Positions 27,326-36,868 are shown, counted from the stretch's first letter. The stretch: DNA of 64,000 nt from Methanobacterium sp. (GCF_038562635.1 NZ_JBCFBO010000001.1:2148643-2212642), one strand, 5' to 3'. Translations and numbers: made by a program. The notes: generated by a model from the letters alone, not told the origin.

Positions 27326-28177
27326 ATGGGCATGGAAATTTACTATTTCTCAGGAACTGGAAACTCATTATATATAACCTGGGAATTACAAAAAAGGATC
27401 CCAGAAACGGAATTAATGCCCATAGTGAGCCTCTTAGATATGGATATTGTAAAAACCAGTGCAGAAACAGTGGGGATTATATTTCCTATTCATCTTGCAA
27501 TGGCCCCTCAAATTGTAATTGAATTTTTGAAAAAGATGGACTTAAAATCAGCCGAATATATATTTGCAGTCGCAACACGTGAAGGCAGTCAGCACAGGGC
27601 CTTTGCTGATTTTAAAAAGGTACTGGGCAAGAAGGGTAAAGATCTAAATGCCTATTTTACTTTGAATATGGCAAGCAACGACCCCAAGTTTAAAAACTGG
27701 CACCCGGAAACAGCAGAAGAACTGGCAGATATAGAATCTGGAATTCAAAATAATCTGGAATACATCCAGGATATTATTTTAAACAAAGATGAAAGCCATG
27801 AAAAAGACACTCATTTCACTGTTCATATGCCTCTTTTTTCGATTTTCTCACTGGTCCTTCCAGTTCTTAATAAATTTTATAATGTTGAGTTTTATGCTAA
27901 TTCAAAATGTACAGGTTGTGGGACCTGCAAAAAGGTTTGTTTATCTGGCAAGATAAAGATGGTCAATGGAAAGCCGGTATGGCAGAAAAAGGTAGATAGT
28001 TTCTTCTGCCACGCATGTTTAAATTACTGCCCAGAACAAGCGGTTCAAATTAAATCTAACCTCTTTTTAAAGTCTTACACTGAAGAAAATGATAGGTATT
28101 CTCATCCTTATGCAACAGCAGATGATATTGCAGGACAGAAAAATAATTTAAAGTATTTTCAATCAACTCGGAAATAA
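27326..28177 (+). CDS. EFR1-type flavodoxin-ferredoxin fusion (paralogue of 17396)
   Basis: This 283-residue protein has the flavodoxin loop YFSGTGNSLYIT and the Fe-S motifs CTGCGTCKKVC and FCHACLNYCP. It is a close relative of the gene at 17396: MASNDPK, the LSGKIKM stretch between the clusters, and the tail YSHPYATADDIAGQK are shared, so one arose from the other by duplication. GGGGGA serves as the ribosome site. It ends the four-gene redox operon that begins at 25472. Confidence 0.9.
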   Translation: MGMEIYYFSGTGNSLYITWELQKRIPETELMPIVSLLDMDIVKTSAETVGIIFPIHLAMAPQIVIEFLKKMDLKSAEYIFAVATREGSQHRAFADFKKVLGKKGKDLNAYFTLNMASNDPKFKNWHPETAEELADIESGIQNNLEYIQDIILNKDESHEKDTHFTVHMPLFSIFSLVLPVLNKFYNVEFYANSKCTGCGTCKKVCLSGKIKMVNGKPVWQKKVDSFFCHACLNYCPEQAVQIKSNLFLKSYTEENDRYSHPYATADDIAGQKNNLKYFQSTRK

Positions 28178-28311
28178 TCCACAGATTTTTCCCTGTATCA
28201 GGTCAGTTTGCCACAGGAAGATTGGGTATGAATAAATTTATAAGGAAGTTAATTTGAAAAAATATAGATAAAGCTCATGTGATACTTTGAGTCTGATTTG
28301 CAGGAGTTCCT

Positions 28312-28593
28312 ATGAAGAAAGTGTTTTTGTGGTGGTTAATAGCAGGTAGTAAAGGCGGAGAAAACCGTGCCAGGATAATACTTGAATTAAATAGAAGACC
28401 ATATAATGCTAATAAACTTGCTCAAAAGCTTTCACTTGATTATAAAACAATAAGGCACCATATAGATGTTTTAGAGGAAAATAACCTGGTAAAATCCACT
28501 GGAGAAACGTATGGTGCATTATATTTCCTCTCTGATGAAATGGAAAAGGGATTCGATATATTCCTGGAAATTTGGGAAGAATTTAAGGAATGA
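28312..28593 (+). CDS. Winged-helix regulator, module copy A
   Basis: This 93-residue protein contains one ArsR-like winged helix: ENRARIILELNRRPYNANKL, then AQKLSLDYKTIRHHIDVLEE as the recognition helix, then a wing with KSTGETYGALYFLS. Paralogues lie at 35843 and 47599, each next to a small three-helix membrane protein. The start MKKVFLWWLIAGSKGG is conserved in all three and may be a membrane-facing or dimer helix. Confidence 0.88.
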   Translation: MKKVFLWWLIAGSKGGENRARIILELNRRPYNANKLAQKLSLDYKTIRHHIDVLEENNLVKSTGETYGALYFLSDEMEKGFDIFLEIWEEFKE

Positions 28594-28620
28594 TAAAATT
28601 GGAAAGAAAAGGTAAAAAAC

Positions 28621-28953
28621 ATGTTAATGGAAATTAATTTATTTGGACGGCCGGATATAATACCTACTTTGTTAATACTGGTTAAATACTCTGCTTTAAT
28701 AACAAGTGTTGCAAATATCTGCCTTTTAGCAGGTATGCTCTATGTATACCTGGAAAGATACCTGAAAGTTAAGTCTAAATTCACCACAACTCTGGTTTTA
28801 TTCGCATCACTTTTCCTGATTCAAAACCTTTTATTTTCGATTTATTTCTTATTCAGCATCCCTGAAACTCTTTTCAATGCTGTTCTTCCTTTTATATTTT
28901 TGGGCCTTGAATTTGCAGCATTAGTCTTGCTTTTAATGGTAACAAGGGAATAA
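28621..28953 (+). CDS. Small membrane protein, module copy A
   Basis: This 110-residue protein has three membrane segments (about 16-38, 53-73, 82-105). Shared landmarks with the proteins at 36153, 47296 and 47918 are a Tyr-rich end of helix 1 (YVYLERYLKVKSKF), FAS-F-QN in helix 2 and the closing E-x2-AL-LL-M-T region. It follows the winged-helix gene by 27 bases. Function unknown; a partnership with the regulator is inferred from repeated linkage. Confidence 0.75.
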   Translation: MLMEINLFGRPDIIPTLLILVKYSALITSVANICLLAGMLYVYLERYLKVKSKFTTTLVLFASLFLIQNLLFSIYFLFSIPETLFNAVLPFIFLGLEFAALVLLLMVTRE

Positions 28954-29224
28954 TTATTAATATTTTTTTAGTATACTCTTTAATAATTTGAATTTTTTTA
29001 ATTGAAGGATTTAAATTCATTTTTTTAATATAAATTCATCGATTTTTTGGGAGGGAATTTGGAGGGAAATCCCACAATAATGTGAGGAAAATTTGGAAAA
29101 ATTACTTTTAAGAGTTTAAACAACATTTAATTAGTCAATAAATTATAAAAAATGAAACGCATTGATCAAATTGTAAATTAAATAAAAAAACATCATTTGG
29201 GTTTTAGAGATAGGGGCAATTAGA
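28954..29224. other. Non-coding gap with GGAGGGAA direct repeat
   Basis: A 271-base AT-rich gap. The only structure I see is GGGAGGGAATTTGGAGGGAA near 29049-29068, a short direct repeat of GGAGGGAA. No gene is visible. Confidence 0.3.
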
Positions 29225-30184
29225 ATGATTAACACTAAAGAAATTAAATCGGTCAAACTGGCATCGTTTACAAAGATGACGGCTTCAATTTATGGAGTTT
29301 TGGGCTTTATTGCAGCTTTAGTGATGTTAATAACGTTAATAATCATGCAGGCTGTGGGAGTTATTCCTCAATTGGCACCTCAATTGGGGCAGTTTAATTT
29401 TGTAACTGGATTAGGAATACCTTTACTTGTACTCCTTCCAATAGGCGCGTTTTTCATTACAATAGTGGTAAGTCTTTTCTCAGTAATGCTTTACAACGCA
29501 TTAGTACCAAGATTGGGAGGTATAAGATTAGAGTTAGAAGGTGAAGATGTAGTAAAAATTCCGGTAATTTCTTTTTCCTTGATTTTATCAGCAATAGGAG
29601 CTATATGGGCATTTATAGTGGGATTATTAATGGCGGCATTAGTTGCACCACTGTTTTCAGTAATAAGTACTCCTTCTATAGCATCTAATATCACAGATAA
29701 TTTAACTAACACTACTGGAGCAACAGTAATAAGTATTTCTTCTATAACAACTAATATCACAACTAATTTAACTAATACTACTGGAACAAATATACCTGAC
29801 GGTACATTTGGAACAGCAGGAATAATATTGGCCTTGTTGTTAGTAATAGGACTGCCTATACTGGCATTCGTATTTGGATTTATATGGAACGCATTATTTG
29901 CATTATTTTATAATTATTTAGTTACCAGAGTAGCTAAAATTAAGTTAAAATTCGCTAATATGGCTGGAAGCTTATATGAACTTAAACACATACCTGTAAT
30001 ACCAACAGCCCTGGCTGTGGCCCTGATTTTCACATTATTAGGAATAATATCTGGTATCTTAGATGGAAATTATGGCGAGTTTATAACCAATTTTGTGTTC
30101 TACTTCATAGAAACAGCGTTATTCGCGTTTTTATATAATTACCTGGCACCTAAAATTGGTTCAATTGAAATTAATATGATATAA
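29225..30184 (+). CDS. Repetitive multi-pass membrane protein
   Basis: This 319-residue membrane protein is built from two related halves. Each has two hydrophobic segments around a conserved YN-L-PRLG-I-LE-like stretch (MLYNALVPRLGGIRL, LFYNYLVTRVAKIKL and FLYNYLAPKIGSIEI). Between the halves lies a Thr/Asn-rich loop holding a tandem ~22-residue repeat (ASNITDNLTNTTGA and TTNITTNLTNTTGT), rich in possible N-glycosylation sequons. No family is identified with confidence. Confidence 0.72.
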   Translation: MINTKEIKSVKLASFTKMTASIYGVLGFIAALVMLITLIIMQAVGVIPQLAPQLGQFNFVTGLGIPLLVLLPIGAFFITIVVSLFSVMLYNALVPRLGGIRLELEGEDVVKIPVISFSLILSAIGAIWAFIVGLLMAALVAPLFSVISTPSIASNITDNLTNTTGATVISISSITTNITTNLTNTTGTNIPDGTFGTAGIILALLLVIGLPILAFVFGFIWNALFALFYNYLVTRVAKIKLKFANMAGSLYELKHIPVIPTALAVALIFTLLGIISGILDGNYGEFITNFVFYFIETALFAFLYNYLAPKIGSIEINMI

Positions 30185-30227
30185 TGAATTTGATTCAAGT
30201 TCACAACACCTCCGTGAAAAATGGTAA

Positions 30228-30273
30228 CTGGTCCATGGAATTATAAACCTCTTGGGTTCATATCATGGACCAG
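30228..30273. promoter_or_regulatory. Inverted repeat CTGGTCCATG-N26-CATGGACCAG
   Basis: A perfect 10-base inverted repeat (30228-30237 and 30264-30273) lies between the membrane protein gene and the flavodoxin gene, its right arm 43 bases before the ATG. It could be an operator or a leader hairpin. Confidence 0.4.
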
Positions 30274-30315
30274 GACTTCCAAAAACCAAAAGAAATGGAA
30301 AGGAGTTTTGGAAAA

Positions 30316-30777
30316 ATGAAATCAATACTAATTTTATATTCTTACCACCACCATAATACTGAAAAGATCGCTAAGGCAATTGCCCAAGTTTTAAGTGCAG
30401 ATATTATACTGCCGAAGGATGTAAATCCAGAATCAATTCAAGATTATGATCTCATTGGTTTTGGTTCTGGAATATATAGTGCAAAACATGATGAATCTCT
30501 GCTTAAGCTTGCAGATAGGTTACCTGAAGTTAATAATAAGGATGCATTCATTTTTTCAACTGCAGGAATAACTGGGAAATCCAAATCTGCCAAAGATCAT
30601 TCTACACTCAAATATAAACTGGAATCTAAAGGTTATACCATCATTGCCGAATTCCAATGTAAAGGTTTTAACACCAACAGTTTTCTTAGACTATTTGGGG
30701 GAATGAATAAGGGTAGGCCTAACATTGAAGACTTAAAACATGCGGAAGAATTTGCTGAGAGCATGATTTCAGAATAG
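30316..30777 (+). CDS. Flavodoxin domain protein
   Basis: The ATG at 30316, behind AGGAG, is preferred to the one at 30265. The 153-residue flavodoxin-like protein has the loop ILYSYHHHNTEKIAKAI, in which a His-rich stretch replaces the usual SxTGNT. The ring-contact region is FGSGIYSAKHDE, and ISTAG-type FSTAGITGKSK follows. The unusual loop may weaken FMN binding. It stands alone between two gaps. Confidence 0.82.
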   Translation: MKSILILYSYHHHNTEKIAKAIAQVLSADIILPKDVNPESIQDYDLIGFGSGIYSAKHDESLLKLADRLPEVNNKDAFIFSTAGITGKSKSAKDHSTLKYKLESKGYTIIAEFQCKGFNTNSFLRLFGGMNKGRPNIEDLKHAEEFAESMISE

Positions 30778-30850
30778 ATAGGTTAAACTATAAAAAAGAT
30801 AAATGTCATCATAACTGAGCATAAAGTAATCTAAATTGGGATAAATACTT

Positions 30851-31063
30851 ATGAAAGCAATTATATGCAAAAAATAAGGATCGCCTGAAGTTCTTCAACA
30901 GAAGTAGAAAAACCTGTTCTAAAGGATAGTGAGATCTGATAAAAAGACATGCAACAGTATCAACAGGTGATGTTGAAATTCGAAAATTTAAAATTCTCCT
31001 GTGGTTATGGCGCCCTGCAAATAGGATTTGGCATCAGAGGACCAGGACAAAAAATATTAGGTC
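30851..31063 (+). pseudogene. Decayed zinc-type alcohol dehydrogenase/quinone reductase fragment
   Basis: Translation from 30851 gives MKAIICKK-stop-GSPEVLQQK. With several stops and shifts it goes on with pieces such as VEKPV, GDVEIRKFKIP and IGFGIRGP. This is the N-terminal third of the medium-chain dehydrogenase (NADPH:quinone reductase) family, which typically begins MKAI--KYGSPEVL. The rest of the gene is missing. It is plainly non-functional. Confidence 0.75.
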
Positions 31064-31380
31064 ATTAATTAACCTAAAATATGAGGTAAGCAACTTACTC
31101 AAATGCAACGGTGAAATGGCAATATTAATGTTAATTTCTATTTTTATGGTTATCATGTCTCTGTTATTGTTTTATTTAATAAATCGTTGGTTAAACATCA
31201 TCCATATTCTTGTTTTTAATCCCTTGGATTGTATATATATCATGACAAATTTTTGATAGTTATCTGATTTAGGGTAGTAGTGTTTAGTGTGCATGGAATT
31301 GGATTTAAAATGAATATATTATTATTCATATTGACAGATTATATTCATGGCAATTGATAGTCAAAATTGGAGAGAAAAAT
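31064..31380. other. Non-coding gap
   Basis: About 317 AT-rich bases between the pseudogene and the metallo-hydrolase gene. A TATA-like TATATATCA occurs near 31233. I see no gene and no strong hairpin. Confidence 0.3.
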
Positions 31381-32058
31381 ATGCCTCAGGAAATCAAAAC
31401 AATTGAATTGCCCATTAAGTTAGGTGTAATTAAATTAGGCAGTGTAAACTGTTACATTGTAAAAAACGGTAATGATTATGTATTAATTGATACAGGGCCT
31501 TCAAATAAACGTTTTGACCTTGAAAAAGAACTGGAAGATGCAGGTTGCACACCAGAAAATCTTAATCTTATAATTTTAACCCATGGAGACTTTGACCATA
31601 CTGGTAACGCTGATTATCTACGTGAAAAATTTGATGCAAAGATAGCCATGCACTATGGAGATTTAGAAATAGTCAAGCATGGAGATATGTTCTCCAACAG
31701 AAAAGGTAATTTTCTAATTAAAATGTTAGCTCCTATCCTCTTTAGCTTCGGTAAATCAGAAAGATTTAGGCCGGATATGCATATAGATGATGAACACAGC
31801 TTCTTAGAATATGGTTTTGACGCTAAAGTTATCTATCTTCCTGGGCACTCTAAGGGTTCTATAGGGGTCCTTACAGATGATGGCAATCTATTTTGCGGCG
31901 ATCTGCTTACAAATAATAAAAATCCCGCTTTAAACTCTATTATTGATGATGATGGAGAAGCTAATGCAAGTGTTGAAAAATTAAAAGGTATGGAATTAAA
32001 AACAGTTTATCCTGGACATGGAAAACTGTTTTTATGGGTTGAATTTTTAGAAAAGTAA
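31381..32058 (+). CDS. Metallo-beta-lactamase-fold hydrolase
   Basis: The ATG at 31381 follows GGAGAG, so it is chosen over the TTG at 31354. The 225-residue protein has the MBL fold with THGDFDHTGN (the second His of the usual HxHxDH is Asp), GHSKGSIG and FCGDLL, and a final His in YPGHGK. Members cleave thioesters, lactones or phosphoesters, or bind iron for redox; the exact reaction is not evident. It is the intact paralogue of the frameshifted gene at 18240. Confidence 0.9.
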   Translation: MPQEIKTIELPIKLGVIKLGSVNCYIVKNGNDYVLIDTGPSNKRFDLEKELEDAGCTPENLNLIILTHGDFDHTGNADYLREKFDAKIAMHYGDLEIVKHGDMFSNRKGNFLIKMLAPILFSFGKSERFRPDMHIDDEHSFLEYGFDAKVIYLPGHSKGSIGVLTDDGNLFCGDLLTNNKNPALNSIIDDDGEANASVEKLKGMELKTVYPGHGKLFLWVEFLEK

Positions 32059-32156
32059 GTGTTAGAACTGTGAAAATGTTTTTAATTCGTTTATTTTTAT
32101 CAATGTGAAATTAAATGGGCTTTTGATGGCTTGAATGATATAAAAAAGGAGTTAGT

Positions 32157-32804
32157 ATGGATAAATACGTTAACCTGAATTTTAAAAATTCTGCACTCAT
32201 AACAGTCGATGTACAAAAAGATACACTGGATGGCCAACCATTTGAAATCCAGGGTATTTCTAACGCTTTGCCGCATATGAAGCAGTTATTGGATACATAT
32301 CGTGCGTACAAGCTTCCAGTAATACATATTGTAAGGATCTATAAGGCAGACAGGTCAAATGTTGATTTGTGCAGAATGAAATTGATTGAAGAAGGCAATC
32401 CAATACTGGAAGAGAATAGTCCTGGTGCAGAATTAGCAGAAGAACTTTTTGATGATGATTCTATACGAATTAATTCAAAACTCTTACTTTCAGGCGGAAT
32501 TCAAAAAATAACTGAAAATGAAGTGATAATTTACAAACCGAGATGGGGTGCATTTTACAACACTCCTCTTCAAGAATATTTGCAGAGATTAAAAGTGGGC
32601 GCGCTTGTTTTTACAGGATGTAACTACCCAAACTGCCCAAGAACATCCATATATGAAGCAAGTGAAAGGGATTATAGGGTTGTCGTTGCTGAAGATGCTC
32701 TTTCAGGATGTTATGCACGAGGAATAAAAGAAATGGAAAATATAGGAGTTCTTGTTGATACAACTGAAAATATAGTACATATGGTCCGCGACCAGATGGA
32801 TTAA
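32157..32804 (+). CDS. Isochorismatase-like cysteine hydrolase
   Basis: This 215-residue protein shows the family triad: D18 in ITVDVQKD, K127 in YKPRWGAF and C155 in FTGCNYPNCPRTS, followed by the usual AEDA segment. The family hydrolyses amides and imides such as nicotinamide, biuret or ureidoacrylate as well as isochorismate. The Asn-Tyr-Pro-Asn-Cys after the nucleophile is common in its nicotinamidase-like and unclassified branches. It is a single gene; substrate unknown. Confidence 0.9.
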   Translation: MDKYVNLNFKNSALITVDVQKDTLDGQPFEIQGISNALPHMKQLLDTYRAYKLPVIHIVRIYKADRSNVDLCRMKLIEEGNPILEENSPGAELAEELFDDDSIRINSKLLLSGGIQKITENEVIIYKPRWGAFYNTPLQEYLQRLKVGALVFTGCNYPNCPRTSIYEASERDYRVVVAEDALSGCYARGIKEMENIGVLVDTTENIVHMVRDQMD

Positions 32805-32915
32805 AGGTAGATTATAAAAATTTTTATACTACTGTCTGGATTATTTAAAGAACTGTCTTAAGGACATTTGAAAACATAGTTTGAAATGTCTAGCCAAACA
32901 GATGAAGGGAGAAAA

Positions 32916-33715
32916 ATGACTAATTTGCCAAAAGATGTCAAAATAGTTATAAATGATTATCTCGATATTTTTAATACAAAATTGCCGGATTTAATGAAAT
33001 TATTCTATCTTGTCGGTTCTGTGGCATTAAATGATTATCATAAAGGTAAAAGTGATATTGATTTTATTTCTATAATTAAAAAGGAAATAAACGCTTCTGA
33101 ATTTGAAAAAATTAAAGAAATACACAAAAAAATTGAGTTTAAATACCCTAAAAGCAAGTTAGAAGGTTCCTATGTTACACCAAAGCAGGTTAAAGTGATG
33201 GATAAAAATGAAACATCTGTTGCGTATTTTGATGGGAAAAATATGAGGTATGGTGGTAAATTTGGAAATACTGGTATTGTAGCATGGTTCATATTGAAAA
33301 ATTATGGTATAACAGTGACAGGCAAGCCTCCAGAACACTATGTTCCACATATAGATGTTGATGATTTAGTCAGCTATGTTAAATTAAATGTAAATACATA
33401 CTGGACTAACTGGACTGAAAAGGCATCAAAAAGACTTTCGGTGGGGATAGCACATTGGCGCTCTTTGAGCAAAAAGTGGAGTGGGGAGTGCTGGGCATAT
33501 CTAGACTTTATTATACCATGTATGAAGGAGACATAGTATCCAAATATGAAGCGGGAAAGTATATATTGAACAGGGTTCCTCCAGATTTTGAAAAGATATT
33601 AAATGAAGCTTTAAGAATTAGAAAAGGTGAATCGAAAAGTTATTATAGTTCTCTTTTTAAGCGCAGGAAAGATACATTATCGTTTATGAGGTATATGATT
33701 GGTTTAATAGATTAA
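32916..33715 (+). pseudogene. Nucleotidyltransferase (aminoglycoside adenylyltransferase-like), frameshifted
   Basis: The gene starts at 32916 behind GGGAGA. It encodes an Ant-type domain: LVGSVALNDYHKGKSDIDFI holds the GS...D-D metal site. A DUF4111-type helical domain follows. The frame breaks around 33465-33480, just after HWRSLSKK. The continuation EWGVLGISRLYYTMYEGDIV to 33715 lies one base back. A single missing base in or near the run GCAAAAAGTGG would explain it. Either it is a recent pseudogene or a homopolymer error; the two halves otherwise look intact. Confidence 0.82.
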
Positions 33716-33904
33716 AATTTAAATAAGTATTAAGATTTATTTTATTAAATAAGCTGTTTTTAATTAATTTGAAATTTTTAACTCTTTAAAAGCATTATTT
33801 TATCCAATAAATCTAATTTTTGTAATTAATTCTATTTTTAAATATTGTGGCCAATTGATTATTTTTCAGGTAATTGTATATCAAATTCGTATTGATCTGG
33901 AAGA

Positions 33905-33935
33905 GATCTGGAAGAAAACTAGAACTGATCTTGAA
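33905..33935 (+). promoter_or_regulatory. Shared upstream element, copy 1
   Basis: This 31-base element starts GATCTGGAA and ends ACTGATCTTGAA. It matches 29 of 31 bases with 36869-36899, which lies before another ABC transporter operon. A partial extra copy (GATCTGG) precedes it at 33894. It sits 132 bases before the ABC ATPase start. Confidence 0.5.
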
Positions 33936-33996
33936 AAGAACTGGAAAAATCTTTTTATTGCTCCATGAATTAATTTTAAACTGTAAATCAATAAAA

Positions 33997-34040
33997 AAGT
34001 CAAATTTGATATTTTTATTCTAATTGGAGAATTTTGACTT
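33997..34040 (+). promoter_or_regulatory. Imperfect dyad before the ABC operon
   Basis: AAGTCAAATTT (33997-34007) and AATTTTGACTT (34030-34040) pair at 10 of 11 positions across a 22-base AT-rich spacer, directly upstream of the ribosome site for the gene at 34068. Operator or hairpin. Confidence 0.35.
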
Positions 34041-34067
34041 GTAAATAAGTAAAGATGGAGGTTTAAA

Positions 34068-34978
34068 ATGGAATATGCTATTTGGACCCATGGCCTTACC
34101 AAGAGCTATGGGGATTTTACTGCAGTGGAAAATTTAGAACTTAAAGTGCCTGCAGGTAAGGTCTATGGGTTTTTAGGAAGGAACGGGTCAGGAAAGACAA
34201 CCACAATAAGAATGATTATGGGTCTTATTAAGCCAAATGGAGGTCATATTAAAATATTCGGTAATGAAATCGGGAGAAATCGCGCTGAATATCTCGCAGA
34301 TATTGGTGCAATAATAGAAACACCGGGTTTTTATGGGAACCTTTCTGCCTATGAAAACCTTGAAATAACAGCTAATATGTTTAAAGTTGAAAAAAACAGA
34401 ATTAATGAGGCTCTTGAAACTGTGGGCTTGTCAAATATTGGAGATAAGGATGTTAGTAAGTTTTCTTTGGGTATGAAGCAGAGGCTGGGGATAGCAAATG
34501 CGCTTGTCCATTCTCCCAGAATTCTTATTCTTGATGAACCTACTAACGGTCTAGATCCGGCAGGGATAATTGAAATGAGGAAGTTAATCCGCCAGCTCTC
34601 TGGATCAATGGGAATAACAGTTTTTGTTTCAAGCCACTTGCTCAGTGAAGTACAGCAAATCGCAGATTATATAGGAATCATTGACAGCGGGCATCTTTTA
34701 AAACAGGGTGGAATGGAACTAATCAACTGTAATGAACAGAGTTTCCTGGTGGTTGAAACAGATCAGTTAAAAAGGACAGCCGAGATAATTGAATCTCTTG
34801 ACTTTGACTTTGAAAAAGCTAATAATGGATTTAAAGTATTCTGCGCGCGTGAAGATAATGTTTCAATCAATGAAAAATTAGTTGGAAATCAAATAAATGT
34901 TTACAACCTTGAATCTGTTTCTAAAACATTAGAAGAGCGATTTTTAGGGATTACAAACGAGAATCATCAGGTGGTATC

Positions 34979-34982
<4 letters not shown>
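34068..34982 (+). CDS. ABC transporter ATP-binding protein
   Basis: This 304-residue protein has Walker A GRNGSGKTTT, the signature KFSLGMKQRLG, Walker B ILILDEPTNGLDP and the H-loop VSSHLL. It has the C-terminal extension of bacitracin/antibiotic-type exporters (BcrA-like). It overlaps the permease gene by four bases (ATGA). GGAGGTTT serves as the ribosome site. Confidence 0.95.
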
Positions 34983-35719
<737 letters not shown>

Positions 35720-35842
35720 ATAATAGAGGCTTAAAAATAAGCCTCTTAAATATTTAATAAAAATAGAGAAACATAAATCTGATGACCTTAATATAATTTT
35801 AGTAGAATATAATTAAATTTAGGGTTTTTTAGAGAGGTTAAC

Positions 35843-36124
35843 ATGAGAAGGTTGCTATGGTATTTGATTGCAGGGACCAGGGGAGGCGTGAACAGGGCCA
35901 AAATAATAAAACTCTTAAATGAGAGGCCTTACAATGTTAATCAACTTGCTGAAATTATCAAGGTGGATTATAGGACTATACGATATCATATAGATGTTTT
36001 AGAAGAAAATGAGATAGTTACCTCTGCTGGAGAAAAATATGGGATGTTATATTTCTTATCCCCCAAAATGGAAGAAAATTATGAGACTTTCCTCACGATC
36101 TGGGAAGAGGTCGTGAAAAAATAA
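35843..36124 (+). CDS. Winged-helix regulator, module copy B
   Basis: This 93-residue paralogue of the genes at 28312 and 47599 starts RRLLWYLIAGTRGG. The winged helix (NRAKIIKLLNERPYNVNQLA, then EIIKVDYRTIRYHIDVLEE) and the wing ending GEKYGMLYFLS follow. GAGAGG lies upstream as the ribosome site. It lies after an ABC exporter operon and directly before its small membrane partner. Confidence 0.88.
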   Translation: MRRLLWYLIAGTRGGVNRAKIIKLLNERPYNVNQLAEIIKVDYRTIRYHIDVLEENEIVTSAGEKYGMLYFLSPKMEENYETFLTIWEEVVKK

Positions 36125-36152
36125 TCAATAAATTCATTAAAGGAGTTAAAAA

Positions 36153-36452
36153 ATGGCAGTTAGCAATACAATTGATTTATGGACGCTATATATTGCAGCT
36201 ATTATAGGAATCGGTAACGTCAGCTTGTTACTGGTATTATTTAAAATTTACTGGCAGAATTACAGGGAAATAAAATCTAAATTTAATCTGGGGCTGTTGT
36301 TCTTTGCAGCTTTCCTGATACTTCAAAGTGTCTTTTTAGCAGTCAGCATACTTTTCCACGGTGGTTTTAACCGAGGAACAGGTGTTATTCTAATTATAAA
36401 TAATGCAATACTATTTGCCGCCCTTTCTATACTCTTGAAGATTACCTGGTAA
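36153..36452 (+). CDS. Small membrane protein, module copy B
   Basis: This 99-residue three-helix membrane protein carries the family landmarks IYWQNYREIKSKFNLGLLFFAAF, LQSVFLAV, and the end ALSILLKITW. It is 28 bases downstream of the winged-helix gene. The KSKF/Y-x2-GLLFFA stretch between helices 1 and 2 is the most conserved part of the group and could contact the regulator. Confidence 0.78.
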   Translation: MAVSNTIDLWTLYIAAIIGIGNVSLLLVLFKIYWQNYREIKSKFNLGLLFFAAFLILQSVFLAVSILFHGGFNRGTGVILIINNAILFAALSILLKITW

Positions 36453-36484
36453 TCTAAAAAGAGTATATTTTAACTTATTTTTTA

Positions 36485-36781
36485 GGCCATGAACATTCAT
36501 AGATTTTTCAAGGGCTGTATGAAATTGTAAAGTTCATGGCCGCCGAAAAATTTCCAGTTTTTCAGACCGCAAAAATACAGTTTTTGCAAACACCGAAAAT
36601 CGAAGCCAACAAACACGTTAGTGTTTGTGGCGTCAAAACTGTAGTTTTGACAGCTTGCAAAAAACTTCGGTTTTTGCGCATTCAAAAGACTGAAAATCTT
36701 TTGATGCCCTGAAAACAAGTTTTAGAGGGTTCCAAAAATTCTTTGAATTTTTCTATACGTCAAAAATCGTCGATTTTTGAC
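36485..36781. repeat. Array of about ten short hairpins
   Basis: Ten inverted repeats follow one another in 297 bases. The first is GGCCATGAAC/GTTCATGGCC (36485-36494, 36532-36541). Then come GAAAAA/TTTTTC (36545-36563), GCAAAAA/TTTTTGC (36569-36587), ACAAACAC-gtta-GTGTTTGT (36609-36628), GTCAAAAC-tgta-GTTTTGAC (36632-36651), GCAAAAAAC-ttcg-GTTTTTGC (36657-36677), TCAAAAGA/TCTTTTGA (36682-36704), AAAAC/GTTTT inside CCCT/AGGG (36707-36729), AAAAATTC/GAATTTTT (36734-36752) and GTCAAAAATC/GATTTTTGAC (36759-36781). Stems are 5-10 bases and most loops 3-7. No credible gene is present. Confidence 0.8.
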
Positions 36782-36868
36782 AGATTTTTGAGGATTTTGA
36801 GAGATTTATGGAGGGTTTTCTACAGAGCTTTTTTTTAATGTATTTTAAAATTCAAAAAATCTTGAATA

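Noticed and set aside
27205..27522. 105-codon plus-strand frame across the junction of two EFR1 genes
   Set aside because: It overlaps two strongly supported genes in another frame and lacks a ribosome site.
29049..29068. G-rich stretch as a possible G-quadruplex
   Set aside because: Only three runs of three G are present and one is split, which is not enough for a convincing quadruplex.
36497..36718. 73-codon open frame on the minus strand inside the hairpin array
   Set aside because: It has no ribosome site, its codons follow the inverted repeats, and the product has no recognisable domain. The hairpins explain the sequence better. A dispersed repeat that happens to stay open is possible.
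36485..36781. CRISPR array
   Set aside because: Units are hairpins of varied length and sequence without constant repeats or spacers of equal size, and no cas gene is near.
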